Part shown: one piece after another, positions 1 to 7,905 of the stretch
Layout of the letters: each line of letters begins with the position of its first letter
How positions within the stretch are numbered: the first letter of the stretch is position 1
Assembly (NCBI GenBank): GCA_964630235.1
Contig: CAZVUO010000002.1
Span: 372,001 to 436,000, forward strand
Direction: 5' to 3'
Source: JBFLYH01 sp964630235
GTDB lineage: Bacteria > Oederibacteriota > JAAXVQ01 > JAUVAV01
DNA length: 64,000 nt
Notes under the pieces: model-generated
Told to the model about the DNA's origin: nothing
The model's database searches: none
The model's input: only the letters and a program-made list of their open reading frames with translations
Translations under genes and position numbers: made by a program

Positions 1-466
1 CCGCCGGATCCACTAGCACGACCCGGTCCGAATAGCGCAGGGCCGGAAGCGCCCGCCAGCGGGTCCAGGGCCGGAAGTATCTCAGCTCGTGCAGGGTGGT
101 CACCAGCGGCAGGCCCGGGAACCAGCGGCGCAGATAGGCTGGCAGCAGGTTCACGGCCAGACTGCGGCCATAGGCCGCGGTCGGCCATTGGAACAGCACC
201 ACGTCGGGCCGCAGGGCCGCGACCTCCGCCTTCACCTGGGCCAGCATGCCCCAGGACCAGCGCCGGACCAGGGGCTTGACCTCCAGGCCGTCGGCGCGGA
301 CCGCGGCCGGGTCCGCGGACAAGCTGGTCAGCACTTTCACTTGGACGCCGGTCCGGGCCAGTTCCTGGCACAGGCAGGCCGTGTAGTCCCCCACCCCGCA
401 GCGGAGCGGCGGCCAGGTGCCGCTCACGACCAGGAGCAGGAGGCTGGAGGAACGTTCAGACGGCAT
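1..466 (-). CDS. Glycosyltransferase family 4, N-terminal part (3' end outside window)
   Basis: The minus strand is open from an ATG at 464-466 to the window edge, giving about 155 residues. They read like the N-terminal Rossmann half of a GT-B glycosyltransferase: a beta strand (SSSLLLLVVSG), then PPLRCGVGDYT (residues 19-29), the glycine-rich turn seen in many GT4 enzymes, then an HxPD-like stretch and TLHELRYFRPW. The start overlaps the end of the upstream glycosyltransferase by 11 nt (ATGCCGTCTGA), so the two are probably translationally coupled. The acceptor cannot be predicted and the donor-binding half is not visible. This frame has no stop and keeps conserved protein character, unlike the other frames here. 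Confidence 0.8.
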   Translation of the reverse strand, partial: MPSERSSSLLLLVVSGTWPPLRCGVGDYTACLCQELARTGVQVKVLTSLSADPAAVRADGLEVKPLVRRWSWGMLAQVKAEVAALRPDVVLFQWPTAAYGRSLAVNLLPAYLRRWFPGLPLVTTLHELRYFRPWTRWRALPALRYSDRVVLVDPA

Positions 467-1628
467 GGCCGCTCTTTTCCGGCTCCAGCGCCTCGGCGTA
501 AATGCTGCGCACCTGCGCGGCGACCTTGTCCCAGGCATGCGCTTGGGTCCAGCCGCGGGCCGCGAGGCTGAGCGCCTGGCGCCGGCCCGGGTCCGCCAGC
601 AGATCTCGCAGTTGGCGGGCCAGGTCCTCGGCGTCGCCCGCACGGAACAGGGCCACGCTGGCCTGCTCCCTCGCGACCTCCTGGAAATATTCCAGGTCCG
701 AGGCCAGCACCGGCCTGCCCTGCGCCAGGACCACGGACAGCGCGTAGGAGGAGGTCCCGGCCAGATAGGGCAAGAGCACCACGTCGCTGGCCGCGAGCAG
801 GTCCGCGAGGTCCTGCGGGTCCAGGTACCCGGTCAGGCGCACCGACGGCCCGGCGGACCGCGCCGCCAGGCCCACGGCCTGCGCATAGGGCTGGTCCTGG
901 TCCGAGAACGGCCGGCCCACGATCATCAGCGTGGCCTGGGGCCGCAGGCGCTGCCATGCGTCCAGGGCGAGCAGGTGGCCCTTGGAGGGGATGAGGAACC
1001 CGAAGATGGTCACGATCGGTCCGCTGATCGCCCAGCGCTGGCGCGCTGCTTCCGGCCGAGCGGCCAAAGGCCGGCCGGGCGCGCCCTGCGGCAGCAAACG
1101 CAGCTGGGTAGCGTCCAGGCCCCTGGCCAGCAGGGCCTGGAAATGCCCGCGGGTGTGGACCAGCACGCGGCGGCTGGTCCTGAACTGCCCGCCCTGCACG
1201 AAGCGGCTCCAGCCCAGGGCGCGGTACGCGGCCTCGCGGCCGCCGCGCAGCAGGCGTTTCCACCAGGGCCCGCCGGTGAACGGTTCCAGCCGGGTGTGCA
1301 CCGTGACCACGTGCGGCACCGGCAGGGCCTTGGCCAGCAGGGGCCAGTAGTTGTTCCACGGGTCCCGGCCGCCGAAATAGACGTATTCGTGCTGCACGTG
1401 CGCCAGGTCGCAATCCGAGCAGGCGCGGGCCAGGTTGCGGTAGTAGCCCGCGCGGCGGACGCCGTGCTTGAGCGGCACCACCTTCACGTCCACTGCGGGC
1501 CGCAAAGCGTCCACCAAGGAATGCGTGAAATCCGCGATGCCGCAGGGTTCGTCCCACGAGGTCATCATGGCCACGCGCAGGGGCCGGCCGGGAGCTGAAG
1601 GGCGGGAGTGGGGTTCAAGGAAGGTCAT
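456..1628 (-). CDS. Glycosyltransferase family 4
   Basis: 390 residues, full length for a GT4 GT-B enzyme transferring a sugar from a nucleotide-sugar donor to a surface glycan or lipid acceptor in the cytoplasm. N-terminal VAMMTSWDEPCGIADFTHSL (about residues 19-38) matches the GIADYT-type loop. The C-terminal half has GPIVTIFGFLIPSKGH and ASDVVLLPYLAGTSSYALSV followed by AQGRPVLASD, the usual donor-binding region. The classical E-x7-E pair is not obvious: the segment is S/T-rich and lacks the first Glu. ATG at 1628 has an AGGA about 9 nt upstream. It is coupled to the partial GT4 downstream (overlap 456-466). Family call is firm; substrate unknown. Confidence 0.88.
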   Translation of the reverse strand: MTFLEPHSRPSAPGRPLRVAMMTSWDEPCGIADFTHSLVDALRPAVDVKVVPLKHGVRRAGYYRNLARACSDCDLAHVQHEYVYFGGRDPWNNYWPLLAKALPVPHVVTVHTRLEPFTGGPWWKRLLRGGREAAYRALGWSRFVQGGQFRTSRRVLVHTRGHFQALLARGLDATQLRLLPQGAPGRPLAARPEAARQRWAISGPIVTIFGFLIPSKGHLLALDAWQRLRPQATLMIVGRPFSDQDQPYAQAVGLAARSAGPSVRLTGYLDPQDLADLLAASDVVLLPYLAGTSSYALSVVLAQGRPVLASDLEYFQEVAREQASVALFRAGDAEDLARQLRDLLADPGRRQALSLAARGWTQAHAWDKVAAQVRSIYAEALEPEKSGHAV

Positions 1629-1710
1629 GCACAGGTCCTGGTCAGGAAATGTTCAAGGCGTGGAAAGATTGTAAAACTTTTTTGCGGATTTGTCAGTAAG
1701 GGTCTTGGGA

Positions 1711-1863
1711 TCAGCGCCGCAGGAGCAGGACGCCGGCCGCGCTGCAGCCCGCGATCACCAGCACATCCACCACGAGCCAGAGATGGTTGTTGTTGACCAG
1801 CATCCCGGCCGCGACCAGGACCGCCAACCCCAGGAGGATGACCCCCAACGCGCGATCGCTCAT
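1711..1863 (-). CDS. Small two-helix membrane protein
   Basis: A 50-residue frame: MSDRALGVILLGLAVLVAAG, then a short NNNHLW turn, then VVDVLVIAGCSAAGVLLL ending LRR. It predicts two membrane helices with basic residues at the C-terminus. The ATG is preceded by a strong Shine-Dalgarno (GGGGAGG, 7 nt upstream) and lies 12 nt downstream of the GIY-YIG-like gene on the same strand, so it looks like the last gene of that operon. No family is recognised. It could be a small membrane-bound accessory protein. Support is the RBS, the codon use and the coherent hydrophobic pattern. Confidence 0.55.
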   Translation of the reverse strand: MSDRALGVILLGLAVLVAAGMLVNNNHLWLVVDVLVIAGCSAAGVLLLRR

Positions 1864-1875
1864 CCGATGCCTCCC

Positions 1876-2229
1876 CTAGCGGTAGAACGCCGTCCCCGAT
1901 TCCCGGGTCATCTTTTCGATCCAGATGTCCTTGAGGGTCTTCAGGTCGTCGCTGTAGTCCTTCGGCTCATCGCCCGGCTGGTAGGCCAGGCGGTCCACGA
2001 TCTCGAATCGGAAGGCATCGGGACCGTCCGCCTTCCAGGCCGCCTGCAGTTCCTGGCAGGGATGCCGGTCCGCCTCCAGCCTGAACCGGGCGCCGTTCAT
2101 CGTGCCCTTCAGGTCCGAGGTAGCCTCAATGAAACATTGTCCGTTCTGGAGGTTCCGGACCACGAACACGCCCATGTCCGGGCGGTACTGCTTGAACTGC
2201 TCCTTCAATGCCTTGTGCTTCTGGCTCAT
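1876..2229 (-). CDS. GIY-YIG-like domain protein (degenerate catalytic motifs)
   Basis: 117 residues. The pattern of GVFVVRN (20-26), NGQCFIEATSDLKG (29-42), FRLEADRHP then LQAAWKADGPDAFRFEIVD matches the small GIY-YIG subfamily often annotated as LuxR-associated or group-intron-like. The GIY tyrosine position holds Phe22 and the YIG motif reads FIE, so the Tyr and Gly usually needed for DNA cleavage are missing; a binding or structural role is likelier than nuclease activity (inference). The ATG at 2229 was chosen because the hydrophilic protein begins there and the upstream reading overlaps the TPM gene. It lies 7 nt after that gene, so an operon is likely. Confidence 0.72.
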   Translation of the reverse strand: MSQKHKALKEQFKQYRPDMGVFVVRNLQNGQCFIEATSDLKGTMNGARFRLEADRHPCQELQAAWKADGPDAFRFEIVDRLAYQPGDEPKDYSDDLKTLKDIWIEKMTRESGTAFYR

Positions 2230-2236
2230 ATGGCGC

Positions 2237-3184
2237 TTACCATGACCGGCTGGAGCCGCCGCCGCCCGAAGAGCCGCCGCCGAACCCGCCGGAGCTTGAC
2301 CCGCCGCTGAAGCCCCCAAAGCGCGAGCCGCCGCCCGAGTAAGTACGGCCGTTGACCTGGATGGTGCCATTGGCCAGTCCTAATTTCAGGAATTTCTTGC
2401 CGTGGCGTATGCCCAGGATGAACATGAGCACCGCCCAGGCCGGCAGGATATAGACCGGGAAATTCATGAACAGGCTGAACATAATGCTCATGACCAGGGG
2501 AATGCCGCCGAACCCCGCGCCCCAGATCACGAAGAACGGCTCCCCGCCTTTGCCCAGGCCTGACCCCAGGGCCAGGAACCCGATGGTGATGAAGATCGAA
2601 AAGAACAGGACAATCGCGACCTTGACCTTCCAGTCGGGTTCTTCGCTGCCCGACGGCGGGGAGGAAGGAGGGGGTCCGCTGTCCGCGGGCTGGGAATTCC
2701 GGTTCATCAGAAACGTCATGATCTGCGTGCAGCCGTTGAGCGCGCCGAGGCCGTAATCGCCGGCCTTGAACGCGGGCAGCACGTGCTCGTCGAGGATCCG
2801 GCCGCACCGGCCGTCGGTCAGCACGGGTTCCAGGCCGTAGCCGACCTCGATGCGGACCTTCCGGTCATGGGGCGCGATCAGGAAAAGCACGCCGTTGTCT
2901 TTATCCCGGTCGCCGATCCCCCACTGATTGAAGAGCTGGCTGGCGTAGGTGTCCACGTCCAGGCCGTCCAGGGAGGCGACGGTCGCGACCGCGACCTCCG
3001 CGTCCAGGGAGGAGGAGATGTACTCCAGCAGGCCGGCGAGCTGGGCCTCCTGGGCCTCGGGAATGACGCCGGCGAAGTCGCTCACCCGGCCCAACGGTTG
3101 GCCGGGCATCTCGGCCCAGGCCAGGGAGCCCAGGGCCAGCCCCAATACGGCCGCGCGTGCCAGCCAGCGTGGCCAGTGTTTCAT
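2237..3184 (-). CDS. TPM-domain membrane protein with Gly/Ser-rich tail
   Basis: About 315 residues from the ATG at 3184 (an in-frame start at 3205 would lie inside the upstream gene). Signal peptide (KHWPRWLARAAVLGLALGSLAWA), then a TPM/DUF477 domain of about 140 residues with the family hallmarks GRVSDFAGVIP, DVDTYASQLFNQWGIGD and KDNGVLFLIAPHDRKVRIEV. Two or three membrane helices follow (VAIVLFFSIFITIGFLALG; PLVMSIMFSLFMNFPVYILP), then a tail of FGGFSGGSSSGGFGGGSS type, as usual for this family. TPM proteins are exported and anchored, and have been tied to photosystem repair or phosphatase activity in other bacteria; here the role is unknown. Spaced 7 nt from the nucleotidyltransferase gene. 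Confidence 0.85.
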   Translation of the reverse strand: MKHWPRWLARAAVLGLALGSLAWAEMPGQPLGRVSDFAGVIPEAQEAQLAGLLEYISSSLDAEVAVATVASLDGLDVDTYASQLFNQWGIGDRDKDNGVLFLIAPHDRKVRIEVGYGLEPVLTDGRCGRILDEHVLPAFKAGDYGLGALNGCTQIMTFLMNRNSQPADSGPPPSSPPSGSEEPDWKVKVAIVLFFSIFITIGFLALGSGLGKGGEPFFVIWGAGFGGIPLVMSIMFSLFMNFPVYILPAWAVLMFILGIRHGKKFLKLGLANGTIQVNGRTYSGGGSRFGGFSGGSSSGGFGGGSSGGGGSSRSW

Positions 3185-3191
3185 CAGCCTG

Positions 3192-3851
3192 CTAGGCCGC
3201 GTCAATGACGCGCACCGCGCTGGTCAGCGCGTCATGCAGGGCCAGGAACAGGCGCCGCAGTTCCGGTTTGGAAGGCCGGACCTTGGACTCCCGCAGGCGG
3301 GCGATGTCCTGCCAGGCCTGAGGCTGAACATTCTTGAGCTTGGGAAAAACCGCCTGCCCCTGCCGCATGAGGTAGGCTAGGGATTTCCCGGCCTGGCGCA
3401 AATAGAGTTCCAGGGCGCGCCGGTCGTCCTGGAATAGCAGCCAGTTCGAGCGCAGGGCCAGGAGCTTGGAGCGCAGTTCGAACTCCAGCTGAAAGCGGAG
3501 GTTCTTTTTTTCCACGCGCCGGACGCGGAAGGGGTCCTTGCCCAGCAGACAGCGGTGGTTCGCCTGGATATCCGCGAACTCCAGACAGAACACATCCCAG
3601 GCGCGCTTCAACTCGGTCTCGGTCCAAAAGATCAGGCTGGCCTTGAGCCCGCGCAAGTGTTTCCGGGCGGCCTCGTCAATCCTGGACATGAGGTTCAGGT
3701 CCGCCTGTTTGAGCACGACCAGCAGGTTCAGGTCCGAATACTTGTCCAGGCCCGTGTCCCGCGCGGCGCTGCCGTACAAAACCACGGCCGCCACCCCGGC
3801 GCCTGCCTGCGCTTGGATCGCCTGCGTCCACGCTGTCAAAGCTGGTTGCAT
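3192..3851 (-). CDS. Nucleotidyltransferase-fold (pol beta/MNT-like) protein
   Basis: 219 residues. The N-terminus has the minimal nucleotidyltransferase motif: VVLYGSAARDTGLDKYSDLN, that is GS-x9-D-x-N. The second acid of the usual DxD pair is Asn, so metal binding may be weakened. The C-terminal 100 residues are helical with a HEPN-like character (RALELYLRQAGKSLAYLMRQ), resembling MNT-HEPN fusions. Strong RBS (GAGGAGG) before the ATG at 3851. First gene of a likely operon with the TPM and GIY-YIG-like genes. Substrate unknown; it could modify a small molecule, RNA or protein. Confidence 0.7.
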   Translation of the reverse strand: MQPALTAWTQAIQAQAGAGVAAVVLYGSAARDTGLDKYSDLNLLVVLKQADLNLMSRIDEAARKHLRGLKASLIFWTETELKRAWDVFCLEFADIQANHRCLLGKDPFRVRRVEKKNLRFQLEFELRSKLLALRSNWLLFQDDRRALELYLRQAGKSLAYLMRQGQAVFPKLKNVQPQAWQDIARLRESKVRPSKPELRRLFLALHDALTSAVRVIDAA

Positions 3852-3901
3852 TTATTACCTCCTCAATGGCGTCCTGGAATATTACCCTCACAAGTAAACC
3901 T

Positions 3902-4052
3902 CCGCACAGTAAGGTGTGCGGTATCTCTTGATTCCCCTCCCCAAGCTTCCTGGTGGGAGGGGATGCAGGGGAGGGGGTGCAACTGCTTTGTAAAGACCAT
4001 TGTTGGACCCCTCTCCCTCCCCTCTCCCACAGCTTCGCCGGGGAGAGGAACA
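3902..4052. repeat. Intergenic palindromic/GC-rich repeats
   Basis: The 250-bp gap between the nucleotidyltransferase and the secreted protein holds no gene. At 3902-3921 is a hairpin (CCGCACA-6-TGTGCGG). From 3937 to 4052 there are CCCCTCCCC...GGGAGGGG and CCCTCTCCC...GGGGAGAGG blocks of the kind dispersed in many genomes; a related block occurs at 17902-17945. The hairpin could act as a terminator for the minus-strand gene ending at 4102, but it has no T-run. Confidence 0.5.
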
Positions 4053-4101
4053 TTCATTTTAGGACCCGTGAAATACGCTCAGGGACTTTCGTCTGTTCAC
4101 T

Positions 4102-5778
4102 TTACCTTGCCACCGCGATCCTGATGGTTTTAGTTTCCACGCCAGGCGCCTGCACCCGCGCTAAATATACGCCCGCTGCCGCCGAGCGGCAGTCCCACGC
4201 CAGCACGCCCCGGCCGGCAGGCAGGGTCTCTTTCACCGTGGCCACGCGTTCGGCGTTCAAATTGTATATCGTCACGCTCACCTCGCCCGCCTCACCCAGT
4301 TCCACCGCGAAGTTGATCTGGTCTTTGCCCGGGATCGGGTAAGCGGTGACCGTGCCAGGCGCGGCCGGCGCCAGGGTCGGCGTGGGCGTGAACGTGGGCG
4401 TGATGCTGGCCGTGGGGCTGATGGTGAAGGTCAGGGTAATGGTCGGCGTCGGCGAAACGGTCGGCGTAGGGGAAGGGGTCAGGGTGATGGTCCGCGTGGC
4501 TGATGCGGTCGCGGTCAGCGAGGCTGTGCGCGTGGGGGTCGCGGTCAAGGTGGCGGTGGGGGTGCGGGTCCGGCTCGCGGTCAGGGAGGCGGTGGCCGTG
4601 GGCGTGGGGGAAGGGGTCAGGCTGGCCGTGAGACTGGGCGTGGCGGTGGCGCTGATCGTAGCCGTGGCCGAGATCGTGGGCGTGGGGGTCGCGGTCGGCG
4701 GGATCCATGCAAATTCATAGATCGTCCCATTTCCGGACCCGGTGTAGAGATACGGAGTGCCCGTGTCCCGGCCATACCCGAAAGCCAGCGAATACAGGTT
4801 ATTCCCGGTAGACGGCGAACCGCAATCCAGCGGCGTGCCCCAACAGACCCCGTTCCAGGTGAACTCGTAGATCCGGTCGTTGTTCGTGGCCGCGTACAGC
4901 CGGATCGTGCCGTCGTCGCGGCCGTCGCCGATCGCGATGGCGTTCACAGCGCCGATGGAGGATGCCGTGATCGAGGTGGACGCCCAGCTCGTGCCGTTGT
5001 AGACCGATTCCCACACCTGGCCGTTGTTGTTGCCGCTATAGACGCAGCGGAGCGAACTGCCGTTGCGGCTGGCTTCGATCACGATATGGTTGATCTGAGC
5101 GCCGGTATTGACTATTTCCGTACTAGCATAGGACGCGCCGTTCCAGCGGAATTCATACAGCCTCCCGCTCACACCACCGCCATAGACGTAATAATTGGTA
5201 TCCGTGCTGCGGCCCAGACCCACAGCCACCGCCCGAGCAGCCTGCGAACCGGTCGCGCCGACCGTCACCGGCGCATTGAAAGCACTGCCGTTGAAATATT
5301 GCTCGTAAATATTGTTGTTCGCGCAGGCATAATAGACGTACGTGGTGGCCGTGTTCCGGCCCGGGCCAATAGCCGTTTTCCAGATCTGATCGGTTTGGGA
5401 GGCCAAACTGGTCTCATTGAACCCGGTCCCGTTCCATTGAAACCAGTAGGGGGAAGTATTCTCATTGCCCGCAACGATAATATTACCGGGAAAGTTGGTC
5501 GGCTGGCCCACGGCCAGGCCATGATAGGCCAACTCGGTGCCGAAATTGTGCCCGAAGGCGACCCGGTTCCAGACGCCTGTATTATAAGTATATTCATACA
5601 GGTAGCCGTTGCGGTTGGCCGCGTACACCCGCGCAATGCCGTCGCCCCGCCCGCCGCCCACCGTCAGGTCATAGGCGTAATCGGATTCGCTGAGCACGGG
5701 ATTGGACTGCCATATCGCGAAGGCCGGCGCGGCAACCAGGACCAGCAGAAAAACCAGACTTCCCCTCAAAGTACGCAT
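4102..5778 (-). CDS. Secreted beta-propeller-like protein with PTxT linker and C-terminal sorting-type domain
   Basis: 558 residues. Signal peptide (LRGSLVFLLVLVAAPAFA). Residues ~22-360 form about six repeats of ~50 residues with the pattern G-x-G-R-x-(D/T)-x-x-x-x-(V/L)-Y-x-A/G...IYEFTWNG, suggesting a propeller or tachylectin-like fold. Residues ~363-465 are a low-complexity TPT/TAT linker. The last ~85 residues (VTAYPIPGKDQINF... AGVYLARVQAPG...IRIAVAR) are a FlgD-Ig/type-IX-like C-terminal domain ending exactly at the stop. ATG 5778 has a GGAGGGGG RBS. Probably exported across the outer membrane and displayed; ligand unknown. Confidence 0.8.
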   Translation of the reverse strand: MRTLRGSLVFLLVLVAAPAFAIWQSNPVLSESDYAYDLTVGGGRGDGIARVYAANRNGYLYEYTYNTGVWNRVAFGHNFGTELAYHGLAVGQPTNFPGNIIVAGNENTSPYWFQWNGTGFNETSLASQTDQIWKTAIGPGRNTATTYVYYACANNNIYEQYFNGSAFNAPVTVGATGSQAARAVAVGLGRSTDTNYYVYGGGVSGRLYEFRWNGASYASTEIVNTGAQINHIVIEASRNGSSLRCVYSGNNNGQVWESVYNGTSWASTSITASSIGAVNAIAIGDGRDDGTIRLYAATNNDRIYEFTWNGVCWGTPLDCGSPSTGNNLYSLAFGYGRDTGTPYLYTGSGNGTIYEFAWIPPTATPTPTISATATISATATPSLTASLTPSPTPTATASLTASRTRTPTATLTATPTRTASLTATASATRTITLTPSPTPTVSPTPTITLTFTISPTASITPTFTPTPTLAPAAPGTVTAYPIPGKDQINFAVELGEAGEVSVTIYNLNAERVATVKETLPAGRGVLAWDCRSAAAGVYLARVQAPGVETKTIRIAVAR

Positions 5779-5806
5779 GACTCCCCCTCCGTGTGCAGTG
5801 ATCCTT

Positions 5807-6382
5807 TTATTGTCCGGTCTCGGTCCCTGGGGCAGGCAGGATCGGCACGGCCACGAACATCTGCTTCAGCTTCATCGTATAATACTCGTAAGGTGCGCCG
5901 GTCGCCAGGCCTTTGGCCTTGGCCGCCTCGGCCAAAGCCGGGTAGGTTTTCATGGGAGCGATCATGTAAGACATGGGATTTCGGATGGGAAACTCGGCCA
6001 CCAAGCACGGGGATCTTTCCAGGGTCTTGAAGCGGTACTTGGTTCCCAGGCTCTGGGCTTTCACGACCTGTTCAGGAGTGAGCACGCACGCGCAGTCGCT
6101 GCGCAGCTGGTTGGCCGGCACTTTGCGGGGATCGTCGTAATAAATGCCGATGCCGTCCTCGGCCTCGATGCCGTCGGCCTTGAGGCTTTTGTACAGGCGT
6201 TCGAACACCTGCCCGCTCTGGGCATAAGGCCCCACGAACGATTCGTACACCATGGTGTAGGGCCCCATCTCCTTTTCCGCCACGGCCACGGTGCTGAACA
6301 TGCCCAGGTAGGCCAGAAAACCCACCCCGCCTATAACCAGCACAGCCACCGCGATCCCGGCCACCAGCAGGATTTTTTTCAT
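5807..6382 (-). CDS. GyrI-like small-molecule-binding domain protein, membrane anchored
   Basis: 191 residues from ATG 6382, chosen because GGAGGGG lies just upstream and the sequence then starts with a signal anchor (KKILLVAGIAVAVLVIGGVG). The remainder resembles the GyrI/SOUL-like effector-binding fold: MGPYTMVYESFVGPYAQSGQ, then VFERLYKSLKADGIEAEDGI GIYYDDP, and LERSPCLVAEFPIRNPMSYM. Known GyrI-like proteins bind small hydrophobic ligands or inhibit DNA gyrase; the N-terminal anchor places this one outside the cytoplasmic membrane, so ligand binding in the periplasm is the likelier role (inference). It has no DNA-binding domain. Confidence 0.72.
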   Translation of the reverse strand: MKKILLVAGIAVAVLVIGGVGFLAYLGMFSTVAVAEKEMGPYTMVYESFVGPYAQSGQVFERLYKSLKADGIEAEDGIGIYYDDPRKVPANQLRSDCACVLTPEQVVKAQSLGTKYRFKTLERSPCLVAEFPIRNPMSYMIAPMKTYPALAEAAKAKGLATGAPYEYYTMKLKQMFVAVPILPAPGTETGQ

Positions 6383-6536
6383 GTGCCCCTCCGCCGCCTC
6401 GGTTGGTAAAAACAAGGTCCATATTTTACCACGCCAGGGGGCGGTCTGGCGCAGGATGCTTGATTTTTTATGCCTTTGCCAGAGTCCCCGCATGTTACTC
6501 TAGACAACATCCACCCAGGGAGGACATAAGACTTCT

Positions 6537-7415
6537 ATGCGCCTGATCTTACGGGGGGCGTTCCCCCTTTTGTTCCTGCTCAGCGCCTGCGCGCCGTCCG
6601 TGGTCGTACACCGGCCGCTGGGCCCGCAGGTTGAGCTTTCTCTCTCCAAAACCCAGCTCCAGCCGGGCCGCACGGTGCGGATCACGGCCAGGTCCGAGGA
6701 CCCTGGGCTGGTCCTGCAGGTCCGCGGGTGGGAACAGACCGTCATCCTGTCCCCGGTTCAAGGCAGCCGGGGGGAAATGGAAGGGTTCCTGGCGGTCCCG
6801 CTCGAGGCCGAACCCGGCCGGGTCAAACTGGCGGTCTCCTCGCCCGGAGGCGGGCAGGACCAGACCCTGCTGGTGCCGGTGCAGGTCCTGCCGAAGGACG
6901 AAGAACGCGTGGTGCGCCTGAACATCGCCAACTTCAGCCGCTTGCCTTACGGCCGGGAGTCCCGCATCATGACCAGCGTCCGGAACGAGGCCCCGGTTTG
7001 GCCCGCGCCCCGGCTCAAGCCGTGGGTGTGGCCGGTCAAAGGCCGGCTCTCCGAATTATTCGGGGTGAAGCGCGTGTACAACAACGGCGAGGGTTCTTGG
7101 TACCACGGCGGGTACGACATCGCCGCGCCCGGCGGCACGCCGGTCGCGGCGCCCGGCCCGGGCCGGGTGATCTTCACCGCGCCCTTCGAGGCGCACGGCA
7201 ACACCATCCTGATTGACCATGGCTACGGCGTGATCACAACCTATCTTCATCTTAAAACGATCCTGGTCAAGCCTGGCGACGAGGTTCAGCAGGGTCAGGT
7301 GATCGGCGAGGTGGGCACCACCGGCGGCTCGACCGGTAACCACCTGCACTTCCAGGTTAATGTCAACAACCGGGTCGCCGCGCCGGAAGATTTTTTATCC
7401 GACAAGACCCCCTAA
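6537..7415 (+). CDS. M23-family peptidase lipoprotein
   Basis: 292 residues. Lipobox LLFLLSAC with Cys18, so lipid-anchored. After ~140 residues of Ig-like beta region comes an M23/LytM domain: WPVKGRLSELFG, the zinc motif HGGYD (H-x3-D), then GYGVITTYLHLKTI and the second motif HLHF in GGSTGNHLHFQVN. Both zinc ligands and the catalytic His are present, so it should be an active peptidoglycan endopeptidase in the periplasm. RBS GGGAGGA lies 12-13 nt before ATG 6537. It is the only plus-strand gene in the first 14 kb and converges on the lipoprotein gene ending at 7438. Confidence 0.9.
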   Translation: MRLILRGAFPLLFLLSACAPSVVVHRPLGPQVELSLSKTQLQPGRTVRITARSEDPGLVLQVRGWEQTVILSPVQGSRGEMEGFLAVPLEAEPGRVKLAVSSPGGGQDQTLLVPVQVLPKDEERVVRLNIANFSRLPYGRESRIMTSVRNEAPVWPAPRLKPWVWPVKGRLSELFGVKRVYNNGEGSWYHGGYDIAAPGGTPVAAPGPGRVIFTAPFEAHGNTILIDHGYGVITTYLHLKTILVKPGDEVQQGQVIGEVGTTGGSTGNHLHFQVNVNNRVAAPEDFLSDKTP

Positions 7416-7437
7416 CCTTTCCCGCCCGGCGGCCGGA

Positions 7438-7872
7438 TCATTCCACCGTTCCCTGTTCCGGCACGGTAAGCTCGAAGTCCGGCTGACGGGACAGCCCCTC
7501 GGCCGCGGATTTCGGCACCTGGACCCGGACCACGCCTCCGCCGAGAAAACTGAAATCCTTCATCGTGAAATTAAGCTTCACGGTCCGCGTCCGCGCGGCC
7601 ACCGCGCGCTCCTGGTAGGTAATGCCCAACCCGTATTCAAATGACAGGCCCAGCGCCTTGATGTTCAGCGTAACCTGGTCGCCGCCGGTAAGATTAAAAG
7701 ATACTGATTCCAGCTCGCCGGTTTTGGACTCGGTTTTGTAGACATAGAGCCCGTCCTTGAACTGGTCGCGCACCATCACGAACGTCCGGCCCAAGCCCTC
7801 CAGCTCCGCCTCCAGCGTGGCGCACCCGGGGAGCAAAACGGCCAGCACGAGACACGCTTCGCGAAATCCCAC
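7438..7872 (-). CDS. Lipoprotein of unknown function
   Basis: 144 residues starting at a GTG with GGAGGTG 4 nt upstream. Signal and lipobox LVLAVLLPGC put the mature N-terminus at Cys16. The remainder alternates beta-strand segments (KDGLYVYKTES, GDQVTLNIKALG, VKLNFTMKDFSFLG), compatible with a small beta-sandwich. It lies 33 nt downstream of the GT4 gene on the same strand. No family is recognised. The 22-bp gap to the convergent M23 gene leaves no room for separate terminators. Confidence 0.7.
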   Translation of the reverse strand: MGFREACLVLAVLLPGCATLEAELEGLGRTFVMVRDQFKDGLYVYKTESKTGELESVSFNLTGGDQVTLNIKALGLSFEYGLGITYQERAVAARTRTVKLNFTMKDFSFLGGGVVRVQVPKSAAEGLSRQPDFELTVPEQGTVE

Positions 7873-7905
7873 CCGGCACCTCCAGCCCGCCGCGCGGCCC
7901 GCGAA

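Noticed and set aside
3902..3921. Intrinsic terminator at the CCGCACA hairpin
   Set aside because: The 7-bp stem is not followed by a T-run on either strand, so it is kept only as part of the repeat region.
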